In this document: positions 51,805 through 61,561 of the stretch, in pieces
Layout of the letters: each line of letters opens with the position of its first letter
How positions within the stretch are numbered: position 1 is the stretch's first letter
Source: Streptomyces sp. MJM8645
Lineage (GTDB): Bacteria > Actinomycetota > Actinomycetes > Streptomycetales > Streptomycetaceae
Length of the DNA: 64,000 nucleotides
Assembly: GCF_001625365.1 (NCBI RefSeq)
Contig: NZ_LJJF01000002.1
Location: 1,089,501-1,153,500, forward strand
Direction: 5' to 3'
Translations under genes and position numbers: made by a program
Notes under the pieces: generated by a model
Databases searched by the model: none
Seen by the model: the letters and a program-made list of their open reading frames with translations, nothing else
What the model was told of the DNA's origin: nothing

Positions 51805-52544
51805 CCGCCACAGCCGCCGGGCCGATCACCGGCCCCGGCACCCGCCCGCGCCACCCGCTGGTCGGGGTGGTCGGCGGCATGGGGCCGCTGGCCTCCGTCG
51901 AACTGCTGCGCACCGTCTACCGGGCCTGCCGGCTCCACCCCGAGCAGGACACCCCGCGGGTGCTGCTCTGGTCCGACCCGGCCGTGGTGGACCGCACCGA
52001 GGCCATCGGCAGCGGCGAACTCGACGAGCTGCGCCGCGCCGTGGAGTCCTCGCTGCGCGGCCTGCTGGCCGCCGGCGCGGAACGCGTGGTGGTCGCCTGC
52101 ATCACCGCCCACCACGTGCTCGGCGACCTGCCGGCCGACCTCGCGGCGCGCTGCGTCTCACTGGTCGACGTGGTGCACGAGGAACTGGCCGCGGCCGGCG
52201 AACCGCACCTGCTGCTCTGCTCCTCCGGCACCGCCCGGGCCGGCATCCTCACCTCCGGCGCCGCCGGGGCCCGGGCCGCCCGGCAGCTGGTGGCCCTGCG
52301 CCCGCCGGACCAGGAGGCGCTGCACCGGGAGATCCACCGCCTCAAGCGCGGCGAGGACCCGGCCCGCACCATCGACTTCCTGCGCGAGACCCTGCCCCGC
52401 TACGGCGTGCGGTCCTTCGTCGCCGCCTGCACCGAGCTGCACCTGGTCACCAGGGCGATCGAGGACGCCGGTCTGAGCGAGGCCCTGCCCTCCCTCGACC
52501 CGCTGACGGTCGTGGCCCACCGGATCATGAACGGAGAGTTGTGA
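51801..52544 (+). CDS. Aspartate/glutamate racemase family protein
   Basis: 247 residues from ATG 51801, inside the preceding stop region. VGVVGGMGPLASVELLRTVY is the family N-terminus. The two catalytic cysteines are present: C100 in VVACITAHH (usually ACNTAH; Ile replaces Asn) and C210 in VAACTELHLV. It would interconvert L- and D-Asp or Glu without cofactor. None of the visible NRPS modules has an epimerisation domain, so this enzyme could supply a D-amino acid. Its stop overlaps the A-T gene start by 4 nt. Confidence 0.9.
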   Translation: MTATAAGPITGPGTRPRHPLVGVVGGMGPLASVELLRTVYRACRLHPEQDTPRVLLWSDPAVVDRTEAIGSGELDELRRAVESSLRGLLAAGAERVVVACITAHHVLGDLPADLAARCVSLVDVVHEELAAAGEPHLLLCSSGTARAGILTSGAAGARAARQLVALRPPDQEALHREIHRLKRGEDPARTIDFLRETLPRYGVRSFVAACTELHLVTRAIEDAGLSEALPSLDPLTVVAHRIMNGEL

Positions 52545-54328
52545 GCCACACGAGCATCCTCGACCGCTGGGCCGACCAGGTCGAGCGCCGAGCCGCCGCC
52601 CCCGCCCTCGCCACCGCCGAGCGGGTCTGGAGCCACCAGGAGCTGGCCGGACTGGCCGCCGGCCTGCGCGACCGCCTCGCCACCGGCACCGGCCCGGTCC
52701 TGGTCGCCTGCGCGGACCCCGTCCCGGTGGTCGCGGCGATCCTCGCCTGCGCCGCCACCGGCCGCCCGTTCGCCCCGGTGGACACCCGCCAGCCCGCCGC
52801 CCGCTGGACGGCCCTGCTGGAGGACCTCCGGCCGGGCACCGTGCTCGCCGACGCCGCCGGCCGCTCCGCGCTGGCCGCCGCCGGACACGGCCCGACCACC
52901 GGCGGGCAGCACCTGGCCGTCGCCGGACAGGGCGAACTGCCGCTGCTCACCGCCGAGTCGATCACCCCGCTGCCCTGGGCGGCCGACGACTGGACCGGCA
53001 TCAGCGGCCCCGACGCCGGCTACGTCTACTTCACCTCGGGCACCACCGGCCGCCCCAAGGGCATCCGGGGCAGCTTCGAGGCGGTCGCGCACTTCCTGGA
53101 CTGGGAGATCGCCGAGTTCGGCATCGCCCCGGGCACCCGGATCTCCATGCTCACCTCCCCCGGCTTCGACGCCTTCCTGCGCGACGCCCTCGTCCCGCTG
53201 TGCGCCGGCGGCACCGCCGTGCTCCCGGCTCCCGGCGCCATCCCCGTCGGCGCGGCCCTGGCCCGCTGGCTGACCGAGCAGCAGGTCGACCTGCTGCACT
53301 GCGTGCCCACCGTGTTCCGCACCCTGCGCGCCGCCGGGCTGGCCGCCGACTCCCTGCCGCGGCTGCGCAGCGTGCTGATGGCCGGGGAGCCGGTCCGCCC
53401 CGCCGACATCGCCTGGTGGCGGGCCCTGTTCGGGGGCGACAAGGAACTGGTCAACCTCTACGGGCCGTCCGAGACCACCATGACCAAGGTCTTCCGCCGG
53501 CTCACCGCCGAGGACGCCGAGGCCGAGACCGTCCCGGCCGGCCACCCGATGCCCGGCGTCGAGATCGCGGTGCTGTTCGGCGGACGCCCGGTGGTGGACG
53601 CGATCGGCGAGATCGAGATCCGCACCCCGTTCCCGCTGCGCGGCTACCTGGGCGACGCGACCGGCGGCTTCGTCGCACCGGACCGGTACCGCACCGGCGA
53701 CCTCGGCCGGCTGGGCGCCGACGGCACCCTGGAGGTCCTGGGCCGCCGCGACCAGCAGGTCAAGGTGAACGGCGCCCGGGTCGAACTCGGCGAGATCGAG
53801 GACCTGCTGCGACGCCACCCCGCGGTGGCGGACGTCTGCGCCGCCCTGGTCGAGGAGACCGACGGCGAACCGGTGCTCTGCGCCTACCTGGTCGCCGACG
53901 GCGCCACCGACGAGGACCTGCGCGCGCACGCCGCCGAGGGCCTGCCCGCCGCCGCCCGCCCCGCCCTGTACCTGCGGCTCGCCGCGATCCCGCGCACCCT
54001 CAGCGGCAAGGCCGACCGGCGGGCGCTGCCCAGCCCGGCCGCCGCCCTGGCCGGGCGCACCGGCGAACAGCCGCTGGACGGCCTGGAGGCCGGCATCGCC
54101 GAGCTGTGGCGCGAGCTGCTGCACGTGCCCGCCGTCGGCCGGCACGACGACTTCGCCCTGCTCGGCGGGGACTCGCTGGGCATCGCCCGCCTGCTGGACG
54201 GGCTGCGCACCCGCTTCGGCGTCGAGGTGCCGCTGCGGGTGTACGTCGGCGACCCGACCGTCGCCGGGCTGGCCGCGGCCGTCGCCGCCGGCCGCGCGGA
54301 CGCCTCGCCGGAGGGCGGCCGCCGATGA
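52541..54328 (+). CDS. Free-standing NRPS adenylation-carrier didomain (A-T)
   Basis: 595 residues, GTG 52541 with GGAGAG upstream. The A domain has FTSGTTGRPKG (Thr in place of the usual Ser), NLYGPSETT, YRTGDLGRLGADG and the catalytic Lys in RTLSGKADRRALP. T domain Ser545 is in LLGGDSLGIARL. My pocket reading, D-A-R-H-L-A-L-M-T-K, matches no code I know; the FDAFLRD core is also atypical. No C domain is present, so it likely loads the first unit for the NRPS whose start it overlaps by 4 nt, though it could charge another C domain in trans. Confidence 0.9.
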   Translation: MSHTSILDRWADQVERRAAAPALATAERVWSHQELAGLAAGLRDRLATGTGPVLVACADPVPVVAAILACAATGRPFAPVDTRQPAARWTALLEDLRPGTVLADAAGRSALAAAGHGPTTGGQHLAVAGQGELPLLTAESITPLPWAADDWTGISGPDAGYVYFTSGTTGRPKGIRGSFEAVAHFLDWEIAEFGIAPGTRISMLTSPGFDAFLRDALVPLCAGGTAVLPAPGAIPVGAALARWLTEQQVDLLHCVPTVFRTLRAAGLAADSLPRLRSVLMAGEPVRPADIAWWRALFGGDKELVNLYGPSETTMTKVFRRLTAEDAEAETVPAGHPMPGVEIAVLFGGRPVVDAIGEIEIRTPFPLRGYLGDATGGFVAPDRYRTGDLGRLGADGTLEVLGRRDQQVKVNGARVELGEIEDLLRRHPAVADVCAALVEETDGEPVLCAYLVADGATDEDLRAHAAEGLPAAARPALYLRLAAIPRTLSGKADRRALPSPAAALAGRTGEQPLDGLEAGIAELWRELLHVPAVGRHDDFALLGGDSLGIARLLDGLRTRFGVEVPLRVYVGDPTVAGLAAAVAAGRADASPEGGRR

Positions 54329-57300
54329 GCCGCGACACCTCCCTGCCGCTTCGCGGCGACCGCGCCCGCGCGCCGCTGTCCTACGCCCAGCGCTCCATCT
54401 GGCGGGCCGAGCAGGTGCTGCCCGGCACCGCCCTGCACAACGAGAGCGCCGCCTTCCACGTCAGCGGCCCGCTGGACGTGGCCGCCCTGGAACGGGCGCT
54501 GGCCGCCGTCGCCCGGCGGCACGAGGTGGTGCGCTGCGCCGTCGCCGCCGACGGGGCGGGCGAGCCGTGGCAGCTGTTCGCCGACCGGGTCCGCCCGGCC
54601 GTCGAGACCGTCGACCTGACCGGCGTCCCCGAGGGCGAGCGCGCGGAGCGGCTCGCCGAACTCACCGCCCGCGCCGTGGCCGTGCCCTTCGACCTGGCCC
54701 GGCCCCCGCTGATGCGCACCCAGCTGTTCCTGCTGGGCGGGGGCCGCTCGCTGCTCCTGTTCACCGCCCACCACATCGTGGTCGACGCCTGGGGCTTCGG
54801 CGTCTTCCTGGAGTCGCTGGCCGCCTGCTACGCCGCCGAACTCGGCGGCGAGGCGCCGGCCCCCTTCCCCGCTGGCGGACCCGACTTCGGCGACTTCGCC
54901 GCCTGGCAGCGCGCCGAGGCCGGCGAGGGCGGCGACACCAGCCACGCCGGCGGAATCGACCACTGGCAGACCCGGCTGGGCGGCGAACTGCCCACCGCCG
55001 ACCTGCCGTCCGACGTCGGCCCCGGCGGCGACCCGGCGGCCGGCGCGCTGCACCACTTCACCGTCCCCGCCGAACTGGCCGCCCGGCTCAGCGCCTTCGG
55101 CCGGGGCGAACTGGCCAGCCTGTCCACCGTGCTGCTCACCGCCTTCTGCGCCACCGCCGCCCGCTGGACGGGCCAGGACGACCTGGTGGTCGGCATGCCG
55201 GTGGCGACCCGCGGCCGCACCGCCCTCGCCGGCGTCGTCGGACCGCTGCTCAACCTCGTCGCCCACCGCAGCGACCTCGGCGGCGAGCCGAGCTTCCGGC
55301 AGGCCCTGGCCCGCACCCGCCAGCACCTGAAGGCCGACCTGCGCCACCGCGACACCCCCTTCGACCTGGTCCTGGAGCGGCTGGGCCGCGCCGCGGGCGG
55401 GCGCACGCCGCTGTTCCAGCTGATGTACTCCTTCCACAGCGGCCCCACCACCACCCTGGAGCTGCCCGGCGTCACCACCGCCCCGGCGCCCTCGCACAGC
55501 GGCACGGCCAAGTACGACCTGACGTTCTTCCTGCGCCCGCGCCCCTCGGGCGCGCTGGACGCGACGCTGGAGTACCGCACGGCACTGCTCGCCCCCGAGA
55601 CGGCCGCCGACTTCGCGGACTCGCTGCTGTGCCTGCTGGAGGCCGCCGCGGCCGACCCGGACCGGCCGCTGGCCGAGCTTCCGGTGCTCTCCGAAGGCCG
55701 GCGCCGGCGCGTCCTGGTCGACTTCAACCGGGCGCCCGACGCCGAGCGCGCCTGGGCCACCGCGCCCGAGGCGCTGCGCGAACTCGCCCGGCAGAGCGGC
55801 GCCGCACCGGCCGTCGAGTCGCCCGGCCACGCCTTCAGCCGGGCCGCGGCCGACGCGGCCGCCGACCGGGTCGCCCGCCGGCTGGTGGCCCGGCACGGCG
55901 TGGCGCCCGGCGACCGGGTGGCCCTGCGCGTCGAGCGCGGCGCGCAGCTGGTGCCGCTGATCGTCGGCATCTGGCGGGCCGGGGCCGTCCTCGTCCCGCT
56001 GGACGAGGCCATGCCCGCCGCGCGGGCCGAGCACGTGCTCGCCGACAGCGGCGCCCGCCTGCTGATCGGCGACCCCGCCACGGGGCTGCCCGCCGCCGAC
56101 CCGGCCGCGCTGCTCGACGAGGGCCCGGACGCCTCCGACTCCGGGGCGGGCGAGCCGCTGCCCGGCGCCGGGCCCGAGGACCTCGCGTACCTGATGTACA
56201 CCTCGGGCTCCACCGGGCTGCCCAAGGGCGTGGCGGTGCCGCACGGCTGCGTCGCCAACCTGCTGCACAGCGTGGTCCGCGCCGAACCGGGCCTGCGCGC
56301 CGACGACACCCTGCTCGCCGTCACCTCGATCACCTTCGACATCTCCGTCCTGGAGCTGTTCGCCCCGCTGCTGGCCGGCGGCCGGGTCGTGGTCGCCCCG
56401 CGCGAGAGCGTCCGCGACGCCGAGGCGCTGGGCGCGCTGCTGGAGCGCAGCGGCGCCACCGTCATGCAGGCCACCCCCTCGCTCTGGCGCGGTCTGCTGG
56501 ACGGCGGCTGGGCGGGCCGGCCCGGGCTGCGGGCGCTGTGCGGCGGCGAGGCCCTGGACGCCGACCTCGCGGATCGACTGCTGGCGCGCTGCGCCGGGCT
56601 GTGGAACCTGTACGGGCCGACCGAGACGACCATCTGGTCCACCGTCGGGCGGGTGCTGCCCGGCGAGGGCGTCACGGTGGGGCGCCCGGTGGCCGGCACC
56701 GTCTGCTACGTCCTGGACCGGCGGCTGCGGCCGGTGCCGCGCGGCGCCGTCGGCGAGCTGGTGATCGGCGGGGCCGGCGTGAGCGCCGGGTACCGCAACC
56801 GCCCGGAGCTGACCGCCGCCGCCTTCGTGGCCGACCCGGTCGACCCGGCCGGCGGCACCGTCTACCGCACCGGCGACCTGGCCCGCCACCTGCCGGACGG
56901 CCGGATCGTCGTGCTCGGCCGGGCCGACCAGCAGGTGAAGATCCTCGGCCACCGCATCGAGGTCGGCGAGGTGGAGTCCCTGCTCGCCGCCCACCCCGAG
57001 GTCCGCCAGGCGGCGGTGGTCGTGGACCGGGGGCAGCCCGCCGGGCCCCGGCTGGTCGCCTTCGTCACCGCCCGCACCGAGGACGACGGGCTGCCCGACC
57101 GGCTGCGCCGCCACCTGCGCGAGCGGCTGCCCGCCGCCGCCGTCCCCGGGGTGATCGCCCCGCTGCCCGCGTTGCCGCTCAACACCAGCGGCAAGGTGGA
57201 CCGTCCGGCGCTGCTGCTGCGCGCCGGGGAGCTCACCGCCGCCCGGCGGGCCGCGCCCGTCACCGAGGCCGAGCAGGCCGCCGTCGCGCTCTGGGCGGAG

Positions 57301-60300
57301 GTCCTGGGCCTGCCGCCCGAGCGGGTCGGCACCACCGACGACTTCTTCGCCGCCGGCGGCAACTCCATCGCCGCGACCAGGCTGCTCGGCCGGGTCCGGG
57401 CCCGCTTCGGCGCCGCGCCCTCGCTCGCCGACTTCTACACCGACCCCACCCCCGCCGCCCTGGCGCGGGTGCGGCCCGCCGCCCCGGCGCCCGCCGTCCG
57501 GACGGCGGGGCCGGCCCCGGACGCCGTCCCGATGACCGACCAGCAGCGCCAGCTGTGGCTGCTGCACCGCCTGGCCCCCGACTCGCCGGCCTACCACCTG
57601 CCCGCCGCGCTCGACCTGACCGGCCCGGTGGACGAGGCGGCCCTGACCGGGGCGCTCGCCGACCTGACCGCCCGGCACCCGGTGCTCGCCGCCCGCTGCG
57701 AGCTGCGCGAGGACGGCCCGGTGCTGGTCCTCGCGCCGCCCGCCGCACCGGCCCTGACCGTCCTGGACGCCGCGCCCGAAGAGGTGCCCGAGCTGGCCCG
57801 GGCGGAGGCCGTGCGCCCCTTCGACCTGGCCGGTGAGCCGCCGCTGCGGCTCACCCTGGTGCGCACCGGCCCCGAGCGCTCGGTGCTGCTGTGCACCGCG
57901 CACCACCTCGCGGTCGACGGCTGGTCGATCGGCGTGGCCGTGCGCGAGCTGGCCGCGCTGTACGCCGCCCGCCTCGGCCTGGCCGAGCCGCCGCCCGCGC
58001 TCGACCTGGACTTCGCCGGCTACGCGGCCGACTGCGCCGACGAGGCGGGCCTGACGCTGCGTCAGGATCACCTGGAGTACTGGCTGAAGCGGCTCGACGG
58101 GCACCCCGGGGTGCTCGACCTGCCCGCCGACGCACCGACCCGGACCAGGCCGACGGGAGCCGGCGAGACCCTGCCGGTGGCGCTCGCCCCGGAGCTGACG
58201 GCCGCGCTGCGCGAGGGCGCCGCCCAGCTGCGCACCACGCCCTTCACCCTGCTGCTCGCCGTGTACGCGGCGCTGCTGGGCCGCTACGCGGGCAGCGACG
58301 ACGTCCTGGTGGGCGTGCCCGTCGCCAACCGCGACCGGCCCGAACTGGAGTCGCTGGTCGGCTCGTTGGCCAACACCCTGCCGGTGCGCGTGGACCTGGC
58401 CGGGGCGCCGTCCTTCGCCGAACTCGCCGCCCGCACCGGGCGGGCGCTGGCGGGCGACCTCGGCCGTCCGCTGGTCGCCTTCGACCGGCTGGTGGCCGGC
58501 CTCGGCCTGCCCCGCGAGCTGGGCCGGCCGACCCTGGTCCAGGCCTCGCTGGTGTTCCAGGACGCGCCGCCGGCCGACGTCCGGCTGGGCGCGGCCGCCG
58601 GCGTGCTGCGCCAGGTCCCCACCGGGGCGGCCAAGTACGACCTGACCCTGGCCCTGGACGAGCGCGCCGACCGGATCGCCGGCGCCCTGGAGTACGCCAC
58701 GGACCGCTTCGGCCCGCAGTTCGCGGACCGTTTCGCCCGGCACTTCCACGTCCTGCTGCGTGCCGCCCTGGCCTCGCCGCAGGCCCCCCTCGACGCCGTC
58801 GAGCTCACCGACCCCGCTCTGCCCGCCCCCCGCCCGGCCCGCCCCGCGGGCGAGGCGCGCGCCGAGCACGCCGCCTCGGTGTCCGAGCTGTTCCGGGCCC
58901 GGGCCGCGGCCCGTCCGGACGCCCCCGCGATCCGCGCCGAGGGCGTGACGGTCGGCTACCGGCAGCTCGACGCCTGGAGCGACCGGATCGCGGCCCGGCT
59001 GCTGGAACGCGGCGCGGCCCCCGGCCGGTTCGTCTCGGTGCTGCTGCCCCCCGGCCCGGTGCAGAGCGCCGCGATCCTCGGCGTCGCCAAGACCGGGGCC
59101 GCCTTCGCGGTACTCGACCCGGCCGACCCTGACGCCCGCCTGACCGCGCTGCTGGCCGACGCCGAACCGGTGTGCCTGCTGGCCGCCGAGAGCACGCTCG
59201 CCCTGCACCCCGAACTACGCGAGGGTGACGGGCACTTCGCCGGGATCCCGGTCGAGGTCGTCGACCCGCGGGTGCCGGCCGCCGACGAGCCCGCGGGCCC
59301 CGCCCCGGCCGCCTCCCCCGCCGGCCCCGGCGACCCGCTCTGCCTGGTCTACACCTCCGGCTCCACCGGCACACCCAAGGGCATCGCCCTGCCGCACGCG
59401 GCGCTCGCCCAGTTCGCCCACTGGCAGCGCGAGCACTTCGGCATCCGGCCGGACAGCCGGATCGCCCAGTGGGCCCCGTTCACCTACGACGCCGCGTACA
59501 CCGAGGTGTTCGCCGCGCTCTGCTCGGGCGCGGTGCTCTGCCTGCCGCCGCAGGGGCTGCGCCGCGACCCGCTCGCGGTGGCCGGGTGGCTGCGGGCCGA
59601 GCGGATCACCCAGATCCAGACCGTCCCGGCCTTCTTCCAGCTGGTCACCGAGGCGCTGGACGCCACCGGCTCGCACCTGCCGGACCTCGCCCACGTGCTG
59701 ATGGCCGGCGAGGTGCTCCCGGTGGCGCTGGCCGCGGCCTGGGCGCACCGCCCCGACCGGCCGCGGCTGCACAACCTCTACGGGCCCACCGAGTGCGTTC
59801 TGGCGACGCACCGCGAGCTGGCCCCGGGCGAGGAGTTCCCGGCCGGGGTGCCGATCGGCAGCCCGATCCCGGGCCGCGAGGCGGTGGTCCTGGACCGCCG
59901 GGGCCGGCTCTGCCCGGTCGGGGTGGTCGGCGAGATCCACCTGCGCAGCGACTTCCTGGCCGGCTCGTACCACCGCAGGCCCGAGGAGAGCGCCCGGGCG
60001 TACGTCGCCGACCCCTGGCAGGCCGGCGGCCGGCTGTACCGCACGGGGGACCTGGGCCGCCGCCTCCCGGACGGCGAGCTGGCGTTCGTCGGCCGGATCG
60101 GCAGCCAGCTGAAGATCCGCGGCAACCGGATCGAGCTGGAGGAGATCGAGGCACTGCTGGAGCTGCACCCGGGGGTCCGCGAGGCGGCCGCCGCCGCGCA
60201 CGGCCAGGGCGGTGCCCGCCGGCTGGTCGGCTACGCGGTCGCCGCGCCCGGGGTCACCGGCGCCGAGCTGCGCGCGCACCTGGCCGAGCGGCTCCCGGCG

Positions 60301-60822
60301 GCGGTCGTGCCGGACACCGTGCTGCTGCTGGACGCGCTGCCCAGGACGCGCACCAACAAGCGGGACCGGGCCCGGCTGCCGCTGCCCGGGGCCGCCGCCC
60401 GGCCCGCCGACGCCGCCCCGCTGGCCGGGGTCGAGCAGCTCGTCGCCGACGCCTGGCGCCGGCTGCTGGGCGGCGGCCCGGTCGGCCGGCACACCAACTT
60501 CTTCGAGGCCGGCGGCGACTCGCTGCTGGCCGCCCGGCTCCAGCTGGAGCTGGCCCGCCGCCTGGAGCGGCCGGTCCGGCTGGTGGACATCTTCGGCCGG
60601 CCCACCATCGCCGAGTTCGCGGCCGGCCTCACCGAGGGCGCCGCCCCGGACGGCCGGGCCGCCGCCGAGACCGCCGAACCGCGCGGCGAACGCCGCCAGA
60701 GCGCCGTCCGGGCCCGCGCCAAGGCCCGCCGCGAGGCCCGGGACCGGGCCGAGGGCCCGGCCGCCGACCAGCACACACCGGCCGGGCCGACGACCCGGAC
60801 CGCACCGACAGGGAGGGACTGA
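54325..60822 (+). CDS. NRPS, two modules: C-A(Gly)-T-C-A-T
   Basis: 2165 residues from ATG 54325. C1 has H149-HIVV-D154-A155, with Ala in place of the usual Gly. A1 (about 520-960) has YTSGSTGLPKG and a pocket reading D-I-L-Q-L-G-L-I-W-K, the known glycine code. T1 is AGGNS1014I. C2 has H1193-HLAVDG. A2 has YTSGSTGTPKG and reads D-A-T-Q-L-A-L-L-A-K, unassigned; its last motif is TNKRDRARL with the catalytic Lys kept. T2 is AGGDS2066L. The last 60 residues are charged (RRQSAVRARAKARREARDRA) and may dock to the PKS downstream. There is no TE, so the chain is handed on. Confidence 0.94.
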   Translation: MSRDTSLPLRGDRARAPLSYAQRSIWRAEQVLPGTALHNESAAFHVSGPLDVAALERALAAVARRHEVVRCAVAADGAGEPWQLFADRVRPAVETVDLTGVPEGERAERLAELTARAVAVPFDLARPPLMRTQLFLLGGGRSLLLFTAHHIVVDAWGFGVFLESLAACYAAELGGEAPAPFPAGGPDFGDFAAWQRAEAGEGGDTSHAGGIDHWQTRLGGELPTADLPSDVGPGGDPAAGALHHFTVPAELAARLSAFGRGELASLSTVLLTAFCATAARWTGQDDLVVGMPVATRGRTALAGVVGPLLNLVAHRSDLGGEPSFRQALARTRQHLKADLRHRDTPFDLVLERLGRAAGGRTPLFQLMYSFHSGPTTTLELPGVTTAPAPSHSGTAKYDLTFFLRPRPSGALDATLEYRTALLAPETAADFADSLLCLLEAAAADPDRPLAELPVLSEGRRRRVLVDFNRAPDAERAWATAPEALRELARQSGAAPAVESPGHAFSRAAADAAADRVARRLVARHGVAPGDRVALRVERGAQLVPLIVGIWRAGAVLVPLDEAMPAARAEHVLADSGARLLIGDPATGLPAADPAALLDEGPDASDSGAGEPLPGAGPEDLAYLMYTSGSTGLPKGVAVPHGCVANLLHSVVRAEPGLRADDTLLAVTSITFDISVLELFAPLLAGGRVVVAPRESVRDAEALGALLERSGATVMQATPSLWRGLLDGGWAGRPGLRALCGGEALDADLADRLLARCAGLWNLYGPTETTIWSTVGRVLPGEGVTVGRPVAGTVCYVLDRRLRPVPRGAVGELVIGGAGVSAGYRNRPELTAAAFVADPVDPAGGTVYRTGDLARHLPDGRIVVLGRADQQVKILGHRIEVGEVESLLAAHPEVRQAAVVVDRGQPAGPRLVAFVTARTEDDGLPDRLRRHLRERLPAAAVPGVIAPLPALPLNTSGKVDRPALLLRAGELTAARRAAPVTEAEQAAVALWAEVLGLPPERVGTTDDFFAAGGNSIAATRLLGRVRARFGAAPSLADFYTDPTPAALARVRPAAPAPAVRTAGPAPDAVPMTDQQRQLWLLHRLAPDSPAYHLPAALDLTGPVDEAALTGALADLTARHPVLAARCELREDGPVLVLAPPAAPALTVLDAAPEEVPELARAEAVRPFDLAGEPPLRLTLVRTGPERSVLLCTAHHLAVDGWSIGVAVRELAALYAARLGLAEPPPALDLDFAGYAADCADEAGLTLRQDHLEYWLKRLDGHPGVLDLPADAPTRTRPTGAGETLPVALAPELTAALREGAAQLRTTPFTLLLAVYAALLGRYAGSDDVLVGVPVANRDRPELESLVGSLANTLPVRVDLAGAPSFAELAARTGRALAGDLGRPLVAFDRLVAGLGLPRELGRPTLVQASLVFQDAPPADVRLGAAAGVLRQVPTGAAKYDLTLALDERADRIAGALEYATDRFGPQFADRFARHFHVLLRAALASPQAPLDAVELTDPALPAPRPARPAGEARAEHAASVSELFRARAAARPDAPAIRAEGVTVGYRQLDAWSDRIAARLLERGAAPGRFVSVLLPPGPVQSAAILGVAKTGAAFAVLDPADPDARLTALLADAEPVCLLAAESTLALHPELREGDGHFAGIPVEVVDPRVPAADEPAGPAPAASPAGPGDPLCLVYTSGSTGTPKGIALPHAALAQFAHWQREHFGIRPDSRIAQWAPFTYDAAYTEVFAALCSGAVLCLPPQGLRRDPLAVAGWLRAERITQIQTVPAFFQLVTEALDATGSHLPDLAHVLMAGEVLPVALAAAWAHRPDRPRLHNLYGPTECVLATHRELAPGEEFPAGVPIGSPIPGREAVVLDRRGRLCPVGVVGEIHLRSDFLAGSYHRRPEESARAYVADPWQAGGRLYRTGDLGRRLPDGELAFVGRIGSQLKIRGNRIELEEIEALLELHPGVREAAAAAHGQGGARRLVGYAVAAPGVTGAELRAHLAERLPAAVVPDTVLLLDALPRTRTNKRDRARLPLPGAAARPADAAPLAGVEQLVADAWRRLLGGGPVGRHTNFFEAGGDSLLAARLQLELARRLERPVRLVDIFGRPTIAEFAAGLTEGAAPDGRAAAETAEPRGERRQSAVRARAKARREARDRAEGPAADQHTPAGPTTRTAPTGRD

Positions 60823-60823
60823 C

Positions 60824-61561
60824 ATGGACGTTCAGGGCGTGATGACGGAGCTGCACGGCATCCTCGGCACCGAGGGGCTGGAGCGGGTCGAGGAGTGCCT
60901 GCGCATCCTCACCGGCGAGCAGGCCCCGGAGTACCTGCACGACGACCAGGAGCCGACCCGGCTGTTCTTCCCCGGGATCAGCGCCCTGCCCTGGCACGAC
61001 ACCGCCGAACTGCCCTGGGTGGCCCGGCTGGAGGAGGCGTACGACCGGATCAAGGCCGAGTTCCTGGAGCTGCGCGCCGAGCAGGCCCGCTTCGCCCCGT
61101 ACGAGGACCTGTACACCAAGGAGCTCGGCTGGCAGGGCTGGGACACCTACCAGCTGTACCGCAACGGCAGCTGGCGGGACGAGGTCCTGGAGCGCTGCCC
61201 CGAGACCCACGCCGCCGTCTCGGCGAGCCCGCACGGTCCGCGCGACGGCATGTTCACCATCCTCAACCCCGGTGTGCACATCACCCCGCACACCGGCGGC
61301 GTGAACCTGCTGCTGACCGCGCACCTGCCGCTGATCGTGCCGCCCGGCTGCGCCATCAAGGTCGGCGACGACGAGCGGGGCTGGGAGGAGGGCAAGGTGA
61401 TCCTCTTCGACGACAGCTTCATCCACGAGGCCTGGAACAAGGGCACCCAGCAGCGCGCCGTCCTGCTCTGGGACGTCTGGCACCCGGAGCTGACGCCCGT
61501 CGAGGTCCGGGCCCTGGAGTTCCTGATGCCCCGTTTCCAGCGCTACCTCATGGCGGTCTGA
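60824..61561 (+). CDS. Aspartyl/asparaginyl beta-hydroxylase family protein (PF05118-like)
   Basis: 245 residues, ATG 60824 one base after the NRPS stop, GGGAGGG upstream. The double-stranded beta-helix core is visible: LNPGVHITPHTGGVNLLLTA, with a His and Gly-rich 2-oxoglutarate region, LIVPPGCAIKVGDDERGWEEG with iron/2OG-site residues, and FDDSFIHEAWNKGTQQRAVLL with the second His and Arg. It uses Fe(II) and 2-oxoglutarate to hydroxylate the beta-carbon of Asp or Asn. In this position it probably modifies a carrier-bound or free Asp/Asn unit. Confidence 0.88.
   Translation: MDVQGVMTELHGILGTEGLERVEECLRILTGEQAPEYLHDDQEPTRLFFPGISALPWHDTAELPWVARLEEAYDRIKAEFLELRAEQARFAPYEDLYTKELGWQGWDTYQLYRNGSWRDEVLERCPETHAAVSASPHGPRDGMFTILNPGVHITPHTGGVNLLLTAHLPLIVPPGCAIKVGDDERGWEEGKVILFDDSFIHEAWNKGTQQRAVLLWDVWHPELTPVEVRALEFLMPRFQRYLMAV

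Noticed and set aside
53884..59208. 1774-codon open frame antisense to the A-T and NRPS genes
   Set aside because: Same GC-bias shadow; no recognisable motif and no ribosome site.
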